This document shows, one piece after another, positions 15,345 to 24,446 of a stretch of DNA of 34,688 bases. Below the pieces are notes generated by a model, which saw only the letters and a program-made list of their open reading frames with translations, ran no database searches and was not told where the DNA came from. The translations under genes were made by a program, and so were the position numbers. Position 1 is the stretch's first letter. Every line of letters starts with the position of its first letter. The DNA lies in assembly GCA_016873935.1 (NCBI GenBank), contig VGVT01000023.1:1-34688 (forward strand). Direction: 5' to 3'. Source of the DNA: Betaproteobacteria bacterium. GTDB taxonomy: Bacteria > Pseudomonadota > Gammaproteobacteria > Burkholderiales > Thiobacillaceae.

Positions 15345-15402
15345 AAGGTCTGCGTCACGGGAAAACGATAGGGGCCATGCCCGTCCGGGTCCAGACCGCG
15401 CT

Positions 15403-15416
15403 TTGATGATTGTCAA
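15403..15416. promoter_or_regulatory. FNR/DNR-type box between nirN and the 35-residue gene
   Basis: TTGATGATTGTCAA matches TTGAT-N4-ATCAA at 9 of 10 fixed positions and starts just past the nirN stop codon. The centre is about 115 bases before the small gene start. A TATCGT on the minus strand (15365-15370) could be a -10, which would put the centre near -51. It suggests a promoter separate from the nirS operon promoter. Confidence 0.7.
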
Positions 15417-15418
15417 CG

Positions 15419-16999
15419 TCAGTGGCTGGTGCCGGCGGACAGCCGGGTCTTGTTCCATACGTTGTACTTGCCCACCGGGCGCTTCATCGGCAGGCGCTTG
15501 ACCTCCTTCAGGGTTTTCGCGTCGTAGACGATCAGGGCGCCGTCCATCTCCCACAGCGAGACCAGGGCGTACTTGCCGTAACGGTCGAACTCCACGTGCG
15601 TGGCGGTCTTGCCCGGTTCGGGCTTGAGGTCGGCCACCACTTCCAGGCTGCGCTTGTCGATGACGTGCATGACGTCGCGGTTCTTGCCGAAGAAGACGTC
15701 CGCCCAGGCGTAGGGCGTCTCCTCGTGGCTGCGCAGGAAGAAGCCGGGACCGGCGGTGGGGATGACCTTCAGCGTCTTCCAAGTCTTCATGTCGATGACC
15801 TGGATGTGGCCGTCCTTCAGGTTGGGCGAGGCCATCACCGGATGGGTGACGCCCTTGTCGTCGGTCCACTCCCAGGTGATGCCGGAACCCAGGTGCGGCA
15901 TGCCGGGGATGTCCAGGTCGGCGATCTTGCGGCCGACACCCATGTGCACCACCTGGCCCTTGGGCACGTCGCGGGAGGCGCCCATCAGGTAGTTGTAGCT
16001 TTGGTCGAAGAAGAAATCGTCGAGGATCTGATCGAGCACGATCTGCCGCACCGGCAGGGGGCCGGGCTCGGCAATGGCCTCCTTGTACTGATAGTCGTGC
16101 ACCAGGCCCTTGTAGACCGGACGGCCGTCGTAGGGGATCTCCCAGACCTCCGGGATGTCCTTCAGCGCCGCCACGAAGCTGGCGCGCGGCCGCGCGTCGT
16201 AGACCGCGGAGACGCGCGAGGTCTTGCCGTTCCTGGCCACCACGGGAATCACCTTGACCAGGGAAAGATCCTTGCCGCTGAGGGCGACGAGCGTATGCGG
16301 CAGGTAGTTGGCCACCATGACGTATTGCCCGTCGCTGGACACGGCGACGTTGCGGGTGTTGATGCCGGCGCGCACTTCCGCCACCACCTTCAGGTTCCAC
16401 AGGTCGTACTTGGTGATCCAGCCGTCCCGCGAAGCCCAGTAGACGAAGCGCCCGTCCGGGGTGAACTTGGGGCCGCCGTGCAGGGCGTAGCGGGTCTGGA
16501 AGCGGTGGAAGGGTTCCATGACGTCGCCGTCGAGGATGCTGATGTGATGGTCGCCATGCTCCACCACCAGGGTGACGTTGCTCGGATCGGCCTTGAACAC
16601 CGGTTTCGCGGGCAGGCCCACGTTCTCCGTGTTGACGATGTGGGAGGCGGTGATGTCCTCGGCGTCCCACTTCGGCGGAATCTTGTTGGGGGTGTAGATC
16701 CAGGCCGTCAGGACCTGCATCTCGTCCTCTTTCAGCATCTCCTTGAAGCCGGGCATCTGCGTGGCAGGCAGGCCTTCGGCGATGGCCTTGTAGGCGTCGG
16801 CCCTCTTCAGCCTGGCCAGGGATTCCGGCAGCAGGGTGGGGCCCATGCCGCCCAGGCGGTTGGGGGCGTGGCAGGACAGGCAGTGGGTCTCGTAGAGCTT
16901 CTCGGGATCGGGGGCGGCGTGGGCGGGGCTGATGAAACCCACGCAAAGGGCGGCCATCATGATCCAAGAGGTTGCCAATCGTGCCTTCCACTTTCGCAA
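15419..16999 (-). CDS. nirN: Dihydro-heme d1 dehydrogenase NirN
   Basis: NirN is a periplasmic cytochrome c with a d1-type propeller that carries out the last step of heme d1 synthesis, oxidising a propionate side chain to acrylate. The 526-residue product has a c-heme site CLSCH at 40-44, followed by MGPTLLPESL, then a d1-propeller (HGDHHISILDGDVMEPFHRF onward). The Pro-rich GGMG and MPGF segments fit a class I cytochrome c. The TTG at 16999 is chosen because it gives a proper signal peptide (MRKWKARLATSWIMMAALCV, cleaved after AHA near 28) and has GGGAG just upstream; the ATG at 16960 would leave no basic residues in front. It follows nirJ after a 134-base gap holding a palindromic repeat. 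It differs from NirS by its N-terminus and lack of the GWD region. Confidence 0.9.
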   Translation of the reverse strand: MRKWKARLATSWIMMAALCVGFISPAHAAPDPEKLYETHCLSCHAPNRLGGMGPTLLPESLARLKRADAYKAIAEGLPATQMPGFKEMLKEDEMQVLTAWIYTPNKIPPKWDAEDITASHIVNTENVGLPAKPVFKADPSNVTLVVEHGDHHISILDGDVMEPFHRFQTRYALHGGPKFTPDGRFVYWASRDGWITKYDLWNLKVVAEVRAGINTRNVAVSSDGQYVMVANYLPHTLVALSGKDLSLVKVIPVVARNGKTSRVSAVYDARPRASFVAALKDIPEVWEIPYDGRPVYKGLVHDYQYKEAIAEPGPLPVRQIVLDQILDDFFFDQSYNYLMGASRDVPKGQVVHMGVGRKIADLDIPGMPHLGSGITWEWTDDKGVTHPVMASPNLKDGHIQVIDMKTWKTLKVIPTAGPGFFLRSHEETPYAWADVFFGKNRDVMHVIDKRSLEVVADLKPEPGKTATHVEFDRYGKYALVSLWEMDGALIVYDAKTLKEVKRLPMKRPVGKYNVWNKTRLSAGTSH

Positions 17000-17066
17000 C
17001 AGCTCCCGTTCGGGAATAAAGGGGAATGAGGGGGATTGGGCCGGGTAGGCCGTTGCACAGGCCACT

Positions 17067-17106
17067 GGAATCCCCCCCAGCCCCCCTTTGGAAAAGGGGG
17101 GAGAGA
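17067..17106. repeat. REP-like palindromic repeat between nirJ and nirN
   Basis: CCCCCCTTT (17081-17089) and AAAGGGGGG (17093-17101) form a 9-bp stem with a 3-base loop, flanked by GGAATCCCCCCCAG. This is a common type of intergenic palindrome in GC-rich Proteobacteria. In the nir transcript it would make a stable hairpin and could protect the upstream message or lower nirN expression. It has no T-run, so it is not a classical terminator. Confidence 0.65.
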
Positions 17107-17133
17107 AACAGCCGATGTTCGGGTCTATGCAGT

Positions 17134-18303
17134 TCATGCGCAGGATTCCATGCATTGGGGTTGGGTGATGCCCAGTTCCTCGTCCGCCAGATAGCAGCCC
17201 GGGTCTTCCGCCCAGAAGTCGCCGGTGGTCTGCCAGGCGCGTACGCGGGTGTTGCCGTTGCAGAGGTCGAGGTGGCGGCACTGGGCGCAGCGGCCGCCGA
17301 CCGGGCGGGGAGACTGTTTCAGGCCGGCCATCAGGAGGTCTGATGTGTCGGCCCAGATTTCGCCGAAGGGGCGCTGGCGCGCGTTGCCCAGCGGGTAGTT
17401 CCACCACATGGTGTCGGGGTGCACGTCGCCCAGGTTGTCGATGTTGGCGACGTTGACGCCGCTGGCGTTGCCGCCCCATTGCACCAGTTTTTTCCGGATG
17501 TGCTCGTACTTGTCGGGGAAGCGCGCCGCCACCCAGTGCAGCAGGTAGACGCCGTCGGCGTCGTTGTTGCCGGTGACGAATTCCCTGGGCCGGCCGGCTT
17601 CCATCTGCGCCCAGCAACGCTCGAAGAGCAGGTCCATGGCGGTCCGGGTGGTGCGGAAGTGGGCGTCGTCCTTGCGGTTTTTGTTGCCCCGTCCGGCGTA
17701 GTTCAGGTGGGACAGGTAGAACTTGTCGATGTCCTCGGCTTCCATCAAATCCAGCAAGGCCGGGAAGTCCTGGGCGTTCTCCTGCGCGAGGGTGAAGCGG
17801 ATGCCGACCTTGGCACCCGCCTCCCGGCACAGGCGCACGCCGTTCAATGCGGCGTCGAAGGCGCCTTGCTTGCGACGAAAGCGGTCGTGGGTCGCCTTGA
17901 TGCCGTCCAGGCTGATGCCCACGTAGTCGAAGCCGGTGGCGGCGATGGCCTCGACGTTTTCGGCGTTGACCAGGGTGCCGTTGCTGGACAGGCCGACGTA
18001 GAAGCCCATTTCCTTGGCGCGCCGGCCGATATCGAAGATGTCCGGGCGCAGCAGCGGTTCGCCGCCGGAAAGGATGAGGACGGGCACCCGCGCCGCCTTG
18101 AGGTCGTCCATGACGCGAAAGACTTCCCGCGTCGACAGTTCGCCCGGGAAGTCCTTGTCGGCGGAGATGGAGTAGCAGTGCTTGCAGGTCAGGTTGCAGC
18201 GCCGCACCAGGTTCCAGATCACCACCGGCCCGGGCGGGTTGCGCCTGGGGCCGGTGGCGGTGGGCTCGACGAGTTCCCGCATGAATTGGGTGACGCGGAA
18301 CAT
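17134..18303 (-). CDS. nirJ: Heme d1 biosynthesis radical SAM protein NirJ
   Basis: NirJ acts on 12,18-didecarboxysiroheme, removing the propionates of two rings in heme d1 synthesis. The 389-residue protein carries the radical SAM cluster motif CNLTCKHCY (Cys36, Cys40, Cys43), then SGGEPLLRPD and GLSSNGTLV. The C-terminal part has the auxiliary-cluster cysteines in CAQCRHLDLC and DPGCYL, as in SPASM-like members, and a late MESC. The ATG at 18303 sits two bases after the nirH stop with GGAG upstream. It is cytoplasmic and part of the nirS operon. Confidence 0.96.
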   Translation of the reverse strand: MFRVTQFMRELVEPTATGPRRNPPGPVVIWNLVRRCNLTCKHCYSISADKDFPGELSTREVFRVMDDLKAARVPVLILSGGEPLLRPDIFDIGRRAKEMGFYVGLSSNGTLVNAENVEAIAATGFDYVGISLDGIKATHDRFRRKQGAFDAALNGVRLCREAGAKVGIRFTLAQENAQDFPALLDLMEAEDIDKFYLSHLNYAGRGNKNRKDDAHFRTTRTAMDLLFERCWAQMEAGRPREFVTGNNDADGVYLLHWVAARFPDKYEHIRKKLVQWGGNASGVNVANIDNLGDVHPDTMWWNYPLGNARQRPFGEIWADTSDLLMAGLKQSPRPVGGRCAQCRHLDLCNGNTRVRAWQTTGDFWAEDPGCYLADEELGITQPQCMESCA

Positions 18304-18305
18304 GC

Positions 18306-18833
18306 TCAGCGTTCTCCGGAGGCGGATTCGGTCAGGCGCAGCCCGGTCTTCTTGAGGATGTGGCTGCTGTACAGGATGTCGCGCGCGCGCAGAGCCGGGC
18401 CGAGCAGGTCGGCGATGCGCGCTGCCTGGGTTTCCACCTCCTCGCGCGAATGGCCGTGCACCATGGCGAACAGGTTGTACGGCCACATCGGCGGCCGGCG
18501 CGGTCGCCGGTAGCAATGGCTGACGCAGTCGAGCCGGCCGACCGCCTCGCCGAGCGTGTCGACGTGCGCGTCGTCGACGTCCCAGACGGTCATGCCGTTG
18601 GCGACGTAGCCCAGCGCGTAATGGTTGGGCACCACGCCGATGCGGCGGATGACGCCGCTGTCGAGCATGGCGCGCAGCCGCGCGATGACTTCCTCGGGCG
18701 GCAGGCCGAGCTGGTCGGCAAGCTGGTGGTAGGGCCGCGGCACCAGTGGCAGGCCGCCCTGGGTGGCGCGCACCAGGCGGCGATCGACATCGTCCAGCTT
18801 ATGGGCCGGGGTTCGCGAGTGGGGCGTGGACAT
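18306..18833 (-). CDS. nirH: Siroheme decarboxylase subunit NirH
   Basis: With NirD, NirL and NirG this protein converts siroheme to 12,18-didecarboxysiroheme in the heme d1 pathway. The 175-residue product has an Lrp/AsnC-type fold: a helix-turn-helix-like N-terminus (about residues 30-65, DQLGLPPEEVIARLRAML) and a C-terminal part with CYRRPRRPPMWPYNLFAMVHG. The ATG at 18833 gives the expected N-terminus; the frame is open further upstream but no better start with a ribosome site appears. GAGG lies upstream, 23 bases after nirG. It resembles the second half of the NirDL fusion. Confidence 0.9.
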   Translation of the reverse strand: MSTPHSRTPAHKLDDVDRRLVRATQGGLPLVPRPYHQLADQLGLPPEEVIARLRAMLDSGVIRRIGVVPNHYALGYVANGMTVWDVDDAHVDTLGEAVGRLDCVSHCYRRPRRPPMWPYNLFAMVHGHSREEVETQAARIADLLGPALRARDILYSSHILKKTGLRLTESASGER

Positions 18834-18856
18834 GGCCTGGTTCCTCGCTTCCACGC

Positions 18857-19321
18857 TCAGGCTTGCAGCTTGAGTTCGACGAAGTACTCCCGCTCCTTGG
18901 GAAAGCGGAAGACCTCCAGGCCGGTCGCCGCCTCGATGCGCGCGCAGGCCTTTTCCGCCCGGCGCGGTGTCTCCGCGGCGACCACGAACCACATGTTGAG
19001 GGCATGCTCGCGCCGGTAGTTGTGCGCGACTTCCGGCTGCGCGTTGACCACCAGGGCGATCTCCTCGTAGTCCGCTTCCGGCACCGCCATGGCCGCCAGC
19101 AGGTTGACGCCGCCCATGCGGTCGGCGTTGAACAGCGGGCCGAAGCGCGTCAGCGTGCGTTCCTGCAGCATGCGCTCGATGCGTGCGATCAACTGCCGCT
19201 CGCTGACGTTGAGCCGGTTGACGTAGCCCAGGAATGGCCGCTCCGCGAGGGGGAAATCCCCCTGCATGAGATTGATGATGCGCCGGTCCAACTCGTCGAG
19301 CGGCCGGGCGGGGGCGCTCAT
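18857..19321 (-). CDS. nirG: Siroheme decarboxylase subunit NirG
   Basis: A 154-residue member of the NirD/L/G/H (AhbA/AhbB-like) group. It has a helix-turn-helix-like N-terminal half (RLNVSERQLIARIERML) and the family motif VAHNYRREHALNMWFVVA near residue 100. Its ATG overlaps the nirDL stop by four bases (ATGA), so translation is coupled. It resembles the first half of NirDL. It works in the cytoplasm with the other three to decarboxylate siroheme. Confidence 0.92.
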   Translation of the reverse strand: MSAPARPLDELDRRIINLMQGDFPLAERPFLGYVNRLNVSERQLIARIERMLQERTLTRFGPLFNADRMGGVNLLAAMAVPEADYEEIALVVNAQPEVAHNYRREHALNMWFVVAAETPRRAEKACARIEAATGLEVFRFPKEREYFVELKLQA

Positions 19322-20364
19322 GCCGCGCGCTCCAGGGGCCGCGCGCCAGCCGATGGCGCGTGGCGGGTGCCGCACTGCTTGAATCGGCGAAGCGAAAACA
19401 GCGGCGCGCAGGCCAGGTCCGCGAGGTCGAACTCGCCGCTCAGGCCGGCGCGCAGGCGGGCCACCTCGGCCAGCACCGCGGTGCGGTCGCGGCCGTGCAC
19501 CATGGAGAACAGGTTGTAACGCCAGTCCGGGTCGCGGCGCGGGCGGCGGTAGCAGAGGGTGACCGCCGGCTCACCGGCCAGGCGGCGGCCGACCTCGCCC
19601 ACGCGCTGGTCGGGGATGTCCCACACCACCATGGCGTTGGCGGTGTAACCCAGTTCGCGGTGGCGCACCACCACGCCGAAACGGCGCAGCACGCCGAGCG
19701 CGAGCAGGCGTTCGAGGCGGGCGATGACGGTTTCCTCGCGCCAGCCCAGGCGGGCGGCGAGCGCGGCGTAGGGACGCGGGACGAGGGCGAGGCCGTCGTC
19801 GAGCGCGGCGGCCAAGGCATGGTCATCCGTCTCCAGGCCGGCGCGCAGGCGCTGCGCCGAGGCGGCGGCGCCGGCGCCGTCCAGGTGGACGCGCGGGCGG
19901 CTGCCGTTGGCGAGATCGAAGCCGAGATCGATGTGGAAATCTTCGAGCATCGGCAGATCGAGGGCGGCACAGCCCGCCAGTGCGCCGATCTCGCCCAGCA
20001 CCGCGTCGACGCGGGCGCGGCTGGGCGCGGCGAGCACGAACCACAGGTTGTAGCGGTGCTCGCGCTCGTAATTGTGGTTGACCTCGGGATAGGCGCTGAT
20101 GGCGGTGGCGACGCTTGCCACGCGCGCCTCGTCGACCGCCACGGCGGCCAGGGTGCTCCAGCCCAGGGTGTGCGGACGGAACACCGCGCCCACGCGCGAG
20201 ACCACGCCGCGCGCGGCGAGATCGCGCAGGCGGGCGATGACTTCGTCTTCGGCCAGGCCCAGGGCGTCGCCCAGGCGGGCGAAGGGGCGCGACGTCAGCG
20301 GGAAGTCGCGCTGCCAGTCGTTGAGCAGGCGGAATTCGCAATCGTGCAGGTCGGCGGGGCGCAT
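19318..20364 (-). CDS. nirDL: Fused siroheme decarboxylase subunits NirDL
   Basis: A 348-residue fusion of two Lrp/AsnC-like siroheme decarboxylase units. The first half (1 to about 150) carries VNHNYEREHRYNLWFVLA near residue 88; the second half (about 175-348) carries CYRRPRRDPDWRYNLFSMVHG near residue 280. Each half has its own helix-turn-helix-like start (LGLAEDEVIARLRDL and LGWREETVIARLERL). A TTGAGGAG ribosome site overlaps the stop codon of nirF, and the end overlaps nirG, so the operon is translationally linked. The product acts on siroheme in the cytoplasm. NirDL fusions occur in other denitrifiers. Confidence 0.93.
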   Translation of the reverse strand: MRPADLHDCEFRLLNDWQRDFPLTSRPFARLGDALGLAEDEVIARLRDLAARGVVSRVGAVFRPHTLGWSTLAAVAVDEARVASVATAISAYPEVNHNYEREHRYNLWFVLAAPSRARVDAVLGEIGALAGCAALDLPMLEDFHIDLGFDLANGSRPRVHLDGAGAAASAQRLRAGLETDDHALAAALDDGLALVPRPYAALAARLGWREETVIARLERLLALGVLRRFGVVVRHRELGYTANAMVVWDIPDQRVGEVGRRLAGEPAVTLCYRRPRRDPDWRYNLFSMVHGRDRTAVLAEVARLRAGLSGEFDLADLACAPLFSLRRFKQCGTRHAPSAGARPLERAA

Positions 20365-20374
20365 GGCGTGCTCC

Positions 20375-21637
20375 TCAAAGGCCCATGCGATGGGCGCGCG
20401 CGGTGAAGAAGATGCCGCTCGGCGCGGCGGCGGGAATTTCCGCCAGCTTGCGGAAGCTGGCGGTGTCGTAGACCTCGACGCGGTTCTCGTCGCGCACCGA
20501 GATCCAGACATGCTCGCCGCGCGGCGTGAACTCCATGTGCAGCACGGCCTTGCCGGGCTTGAAGCTGTGCACGATGGCACGCGTCGGCACGTCGATGACC
20601 TGCACCGTGTCGTAGTGGGGGAAGGCGAAGTTGACCCAGAGACGGCGGCCGGAGGGCTCGGCCATGACGAAGACCGGCTGGCCGGCGACGGGAATGACGC
20701 CCACCTTTTCCCAGGTGTTCATGTCGACGATCACCACCTCGTGGCGGCCGACGCCGGGAATGAAGGTGAGGTTGCCGGAAACCGCCCAGGTTTCCAGGTG
20801 CGGCATCTTGTACACCGGCAGTTTCTCGCCGCCGCGGCCATAGTCGGGGAGGGCGCGGCGCACGCCCTGCTCGGGCTGCCACAGGTCGAGCACGGCGATG
20901 CCGTCCTCGCCGAACAGGCCGGCCACGTACCAGCGTCCGTCCGGCGTCACCAGGGCGTCGTAGGGTTCCTTGCCGATGCCCGTGTAGCGCGTGATCTTCG
21001 GGTTCTTCGCGTCCTCGGAAAGGTCGGCGAGCCAGGTCTCGCCGGCCTCGAACAGGCTGAAGACGAAGCGGTTGCCGGGCGCGTCCTCGAGGCCCACCAC
21101 CTTGGAGAGCGCGCCCGTCACCTCCGACTTCGCGGGGATTTCCGTCACCAGCTCCAGCGTCTCGCTGTCGAAGATCTTGACGCCGCCCGGCGTGTAGTTG
21201 GCGGCGGCGATGAAGCGGCCGTCCTGCGAGACCGCGCCGCCGATCGAATTGCCGGACTGGATGACGCGCTTGACGATGCGGGCGGTGAGCATGTCCACCT
21301 TGCTGAGGCCGCCGTCGCGGCCGAACACGTAGGCGTAACGCGCGTCGCGCGAGAACACGGCGGAGGCGTGCGACAGGTCGCCGAGCCCCTCGACGCGTTG
21401 CAGGGCGGTTTTGCGCGTGGTGTCGACCAGTTGCAGCGAGCCCTTGGCGCGCTCGACGATCAGGCCGAGGTCGCCGCTGCCGCGCGGCTCCGTGGCAAAG
21501 GCGGGCAGGGCGAGGGTGATGCAGGCGAGCACGGTGAGGGTGATGCGCAGCACCCTGGCGCCGCGCGCACCGTGGCCGCATGTTTGGCAAGCAGTGCCGG
21601 CGACGTGGGCATGGGAGTGGCGGGGCAGGGGACTCAT
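20375..21637 (-). CDS. nirF: Heme d1 biosynthesis protein NirF
   Basis: NirF is needed for a late step of heme d1 synthesis and has a d1-type propeller without a c-heme. The 420-residue product starts MSPLPRHSHAH, then ACQTCGHG, before a hydrophobic helix at about 32-48 (RITLTVLACITLALPAFA). The propeller begins at GDLGLIVERAKGSLQLVD and ends near MEFTPRGEHVWISVRDENRV. The ATG overlaps the nirC stop (ATGA), which supports this start, although a GTG just before the hydrophobic stretch could make a standard signal peptide. The CxxC in the leader is odd and parallels that of NirC. No clear lipobox is seen, unlike the lipoprotein form in Pseudomonas. Confidence 0.93.
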   Translation of the reverse strand: MSPLPRHSHAHVAGTACQTCGHGARGARVLRITLTVLACITLALPAFATEPRGSGDLGLIVERAKGSLQLVDTTRKTALQRVEGLGDLSHASAVFSRDARYAYVFGRDGGLSKVDMLTARIVKRVIQSGNSIGGAVSQDGRFIAAANYTPGGVKIFDSETLELVTEIPAKSEVTGALSKVVGLEDAPGNRFVFSLFEAGETWLADLSEDAKNPKITRYTGIGKEPYDALVTPDGRWYVAGLFGEDGIAVLDLWQPEQGVRRALPDYGRGGEKLPVYKMPHLETWAVSGNLTFIPGVGRHEVVIVDMNTWEKVGVIPVAGQPVFVMAEPSGRRLWVNFAFPHYDTVQVIDVPTRAIVHSFKPGKAVLHMEFTPRGEHVWISVRDENRVEVYDTASFRKLAEIPAAAPSGIFFTARAHRMGL

Positions 21638-22062
21638 TCCGGAAATCCTTTCAGCAGTTCGCTGACGATCCAGCGCGTGTCGCTTTCCGACAGGTGCGGC
21701 GCCCAGCCGGGCATGGCGGTGCCGGTGCGGCCGTGCAGGATGGTGGCTTCCAGCGCCTCGGCCGGTTTCTCGGCGAGGGCGGCGGCGGTGAGCGGCGTGC
21801 CGAGCCCGCCGGTCAGGCGCAGGCCGTGGCAGAAACCGCATTCCTGGCGCACGAAGCGGGTCAGCTCGCGCTGGCGCTCGGCGCCCGGCGACTCGGCTGC
21901 CATGGCCTGGTTCATCAACGCGGTGAGGGCGGTGACCGCGACGGCCAGCACCAGCGACATGGCGGCGCCCAGGGCCAGGCCGAACTTCCAGTCCGTGGGG
22001 TGCGCCGTCCGCCTGGGGACCGCGCAGGGAGAAGCGCAGGTCGCGCATTGATGCTTACGCAT
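21634..22062 (-). CDS. nirC: Cytochrome c55X, NirC
   Basis: NirC is a small periplasmic monoheme c-type cytochrome that can pass electrons to NirS and is thought to help its maturation. The 142-residue protein has one c-heme site CGFCH near residue 75, and MPGWAPHLSESDTRWIV near the C-terminus gives the distal Met. A hydrophobic helix at about 27-49 serves as anchor or signal. In front of it lies a Cys-rich start, MRKHQCATCASPC, that is not usual for the family. The ATG at 22062 is chosen because it gives this compact N-terminus; a longer frame upstream has no support. nirF overlaps its stop by four bases. Confidence 0.9.
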   Translation of the reverse strand: MRKHQCATCASPCAVPRRTAHPTDWKFGLALGAAMSLVLAVAVTALTALMNQAMAAESPGAERQRELTRFVRQECGFCHGLRLTGGLGTPLTAAALAEKPAEALEATILHGRTGTAMPGWAPHLSESDTRWIVSELLKGFPE

Positions 22063-22087
22063 GGCCGTTCCTCTGCTTGCTGCTGGG

Positions 22088-22145
22088 TTGGCGTGGCATC
22101 CCCGCCGGAGACGCCGTGCCAACCCGCCCGGCCGGAGCCGGGCGG
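22088..22145 (-). other. Two hairpins between nirS and nirC
   Basis: A perfect 9-bp stem (CCGCCCGGC at 22124-22132 with GCCGGGCGG at 22137-22145, loop CGGA) lies 13 bases after the nirS stop. A second stem with 8 of 10 pairs (22088-22097 with 22113-22122) follows directly. Neither has a T-run. They could stabilise the nirS message or cut read-through, which would give much nirS and less of the assembly genes. Confidence 0.6.
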
Positions 22146-22158
22146 AGAGGTCAGCCGA

Positions 22159-24057
<1,899 letters not shown>

Positions 24058-24058
24058 C

Positions 24059-24064
24059 TACAAT
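24059..24064 (+). promoter_or_regulatory. -10 box of the norCB operon promoter
   Basis: TACAAT matches TATAAT at five of six positions and is correctly placed for a class II FNR/DNR promoter. It argues against the in-frame ATG at 24063 as a start codon, since that ATG overlaps the -10, and supports the GTG at 24096. Confidence 0.7.
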
Positions 24065-24095
24065 GCGCCGCACCTCAACGAGCCAGGAGCGCGTC

Positions 24096-24434
24096 GTGAT
24101 CGTCGAACCCGTCCATCTCGCCAATTTCTTCACGGTCTTTTTCAGCGCCGCGTCGGTCATCCTGTTCGGCGCCCTCTACGCCCTGCTGTTCGCCTGGTCG
24201 CGGGTGCGCGGCCGGCCGCGCCTGATGGCCATGGCCTACGCCGCCTACCTGGGCCTGGCCGCCTCGGTGGTTACCCTGGGCTATGCCGCCAACCTGTTCA
24301 ACAGCGGCTTCTGGACCTTCATCGTCCTGCTCATGCTCGTCGGCTATCTCTTCGCTCCCCACGCCATCTGGCATCTCTGCGTGGGCACCCACGCCGAGGA
24401 GGACGAGATGGTGAAGATTTCTCAACCGCGCTAA
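24096..24434 (+). CDS. 112-residue three-helix membrane protein ahead of norCB
   Basis: Not recognised. The GTG start has AGGAG six bases upstream; the product begins with MIVEPVHLANFFTVFFSAAS. Three hydrophobic helices lie at about 9-32, 42-62 and 67-88, followed by a charged tail (GTHAEEDEMVKISQPR). A conserved-looking FAPHAIWHLCVGTHAEED has two His and one Cys near the membrane edge. It is the first gene of the norCB operon, 12 bases before norC, and directly downstream of the FNR/DNR-driven promoter. The position suggests a role in NO reductase assembly, stability or quinone/NO handling, but this is inference. It is not NorE (a larger subunit III-like protein), judging by length. Confidence 0.8.
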   Translation: MIVEPVHLANFFTVFFSAASVILFGALYALLFAWSRVRGRPRLMAMAYAAYLGLAASVVTLGYAANLFNSGFWTFIVLLMLVGYLFAPHAIWHLCVGTHAEEDEMVKISQPR

Positions 24435-24446
24435 GGAGGCATTCAC

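Noticed and set aside
15410-17029. Long plus-strand open frame opposite nirN
   Set aside because: It is a shadow of high GC content: the minus strand carries recognisable NirN with heme and propeller motifs; the plus frame has no ribosome site or family features.
24063-24095. Alternative ATG start for the 112-residue protein
   Set aside because: The ATG overlaps the likely -10 box and has no ribosome site, whereas the GTG at 24096 has AGGAG at good spacing.
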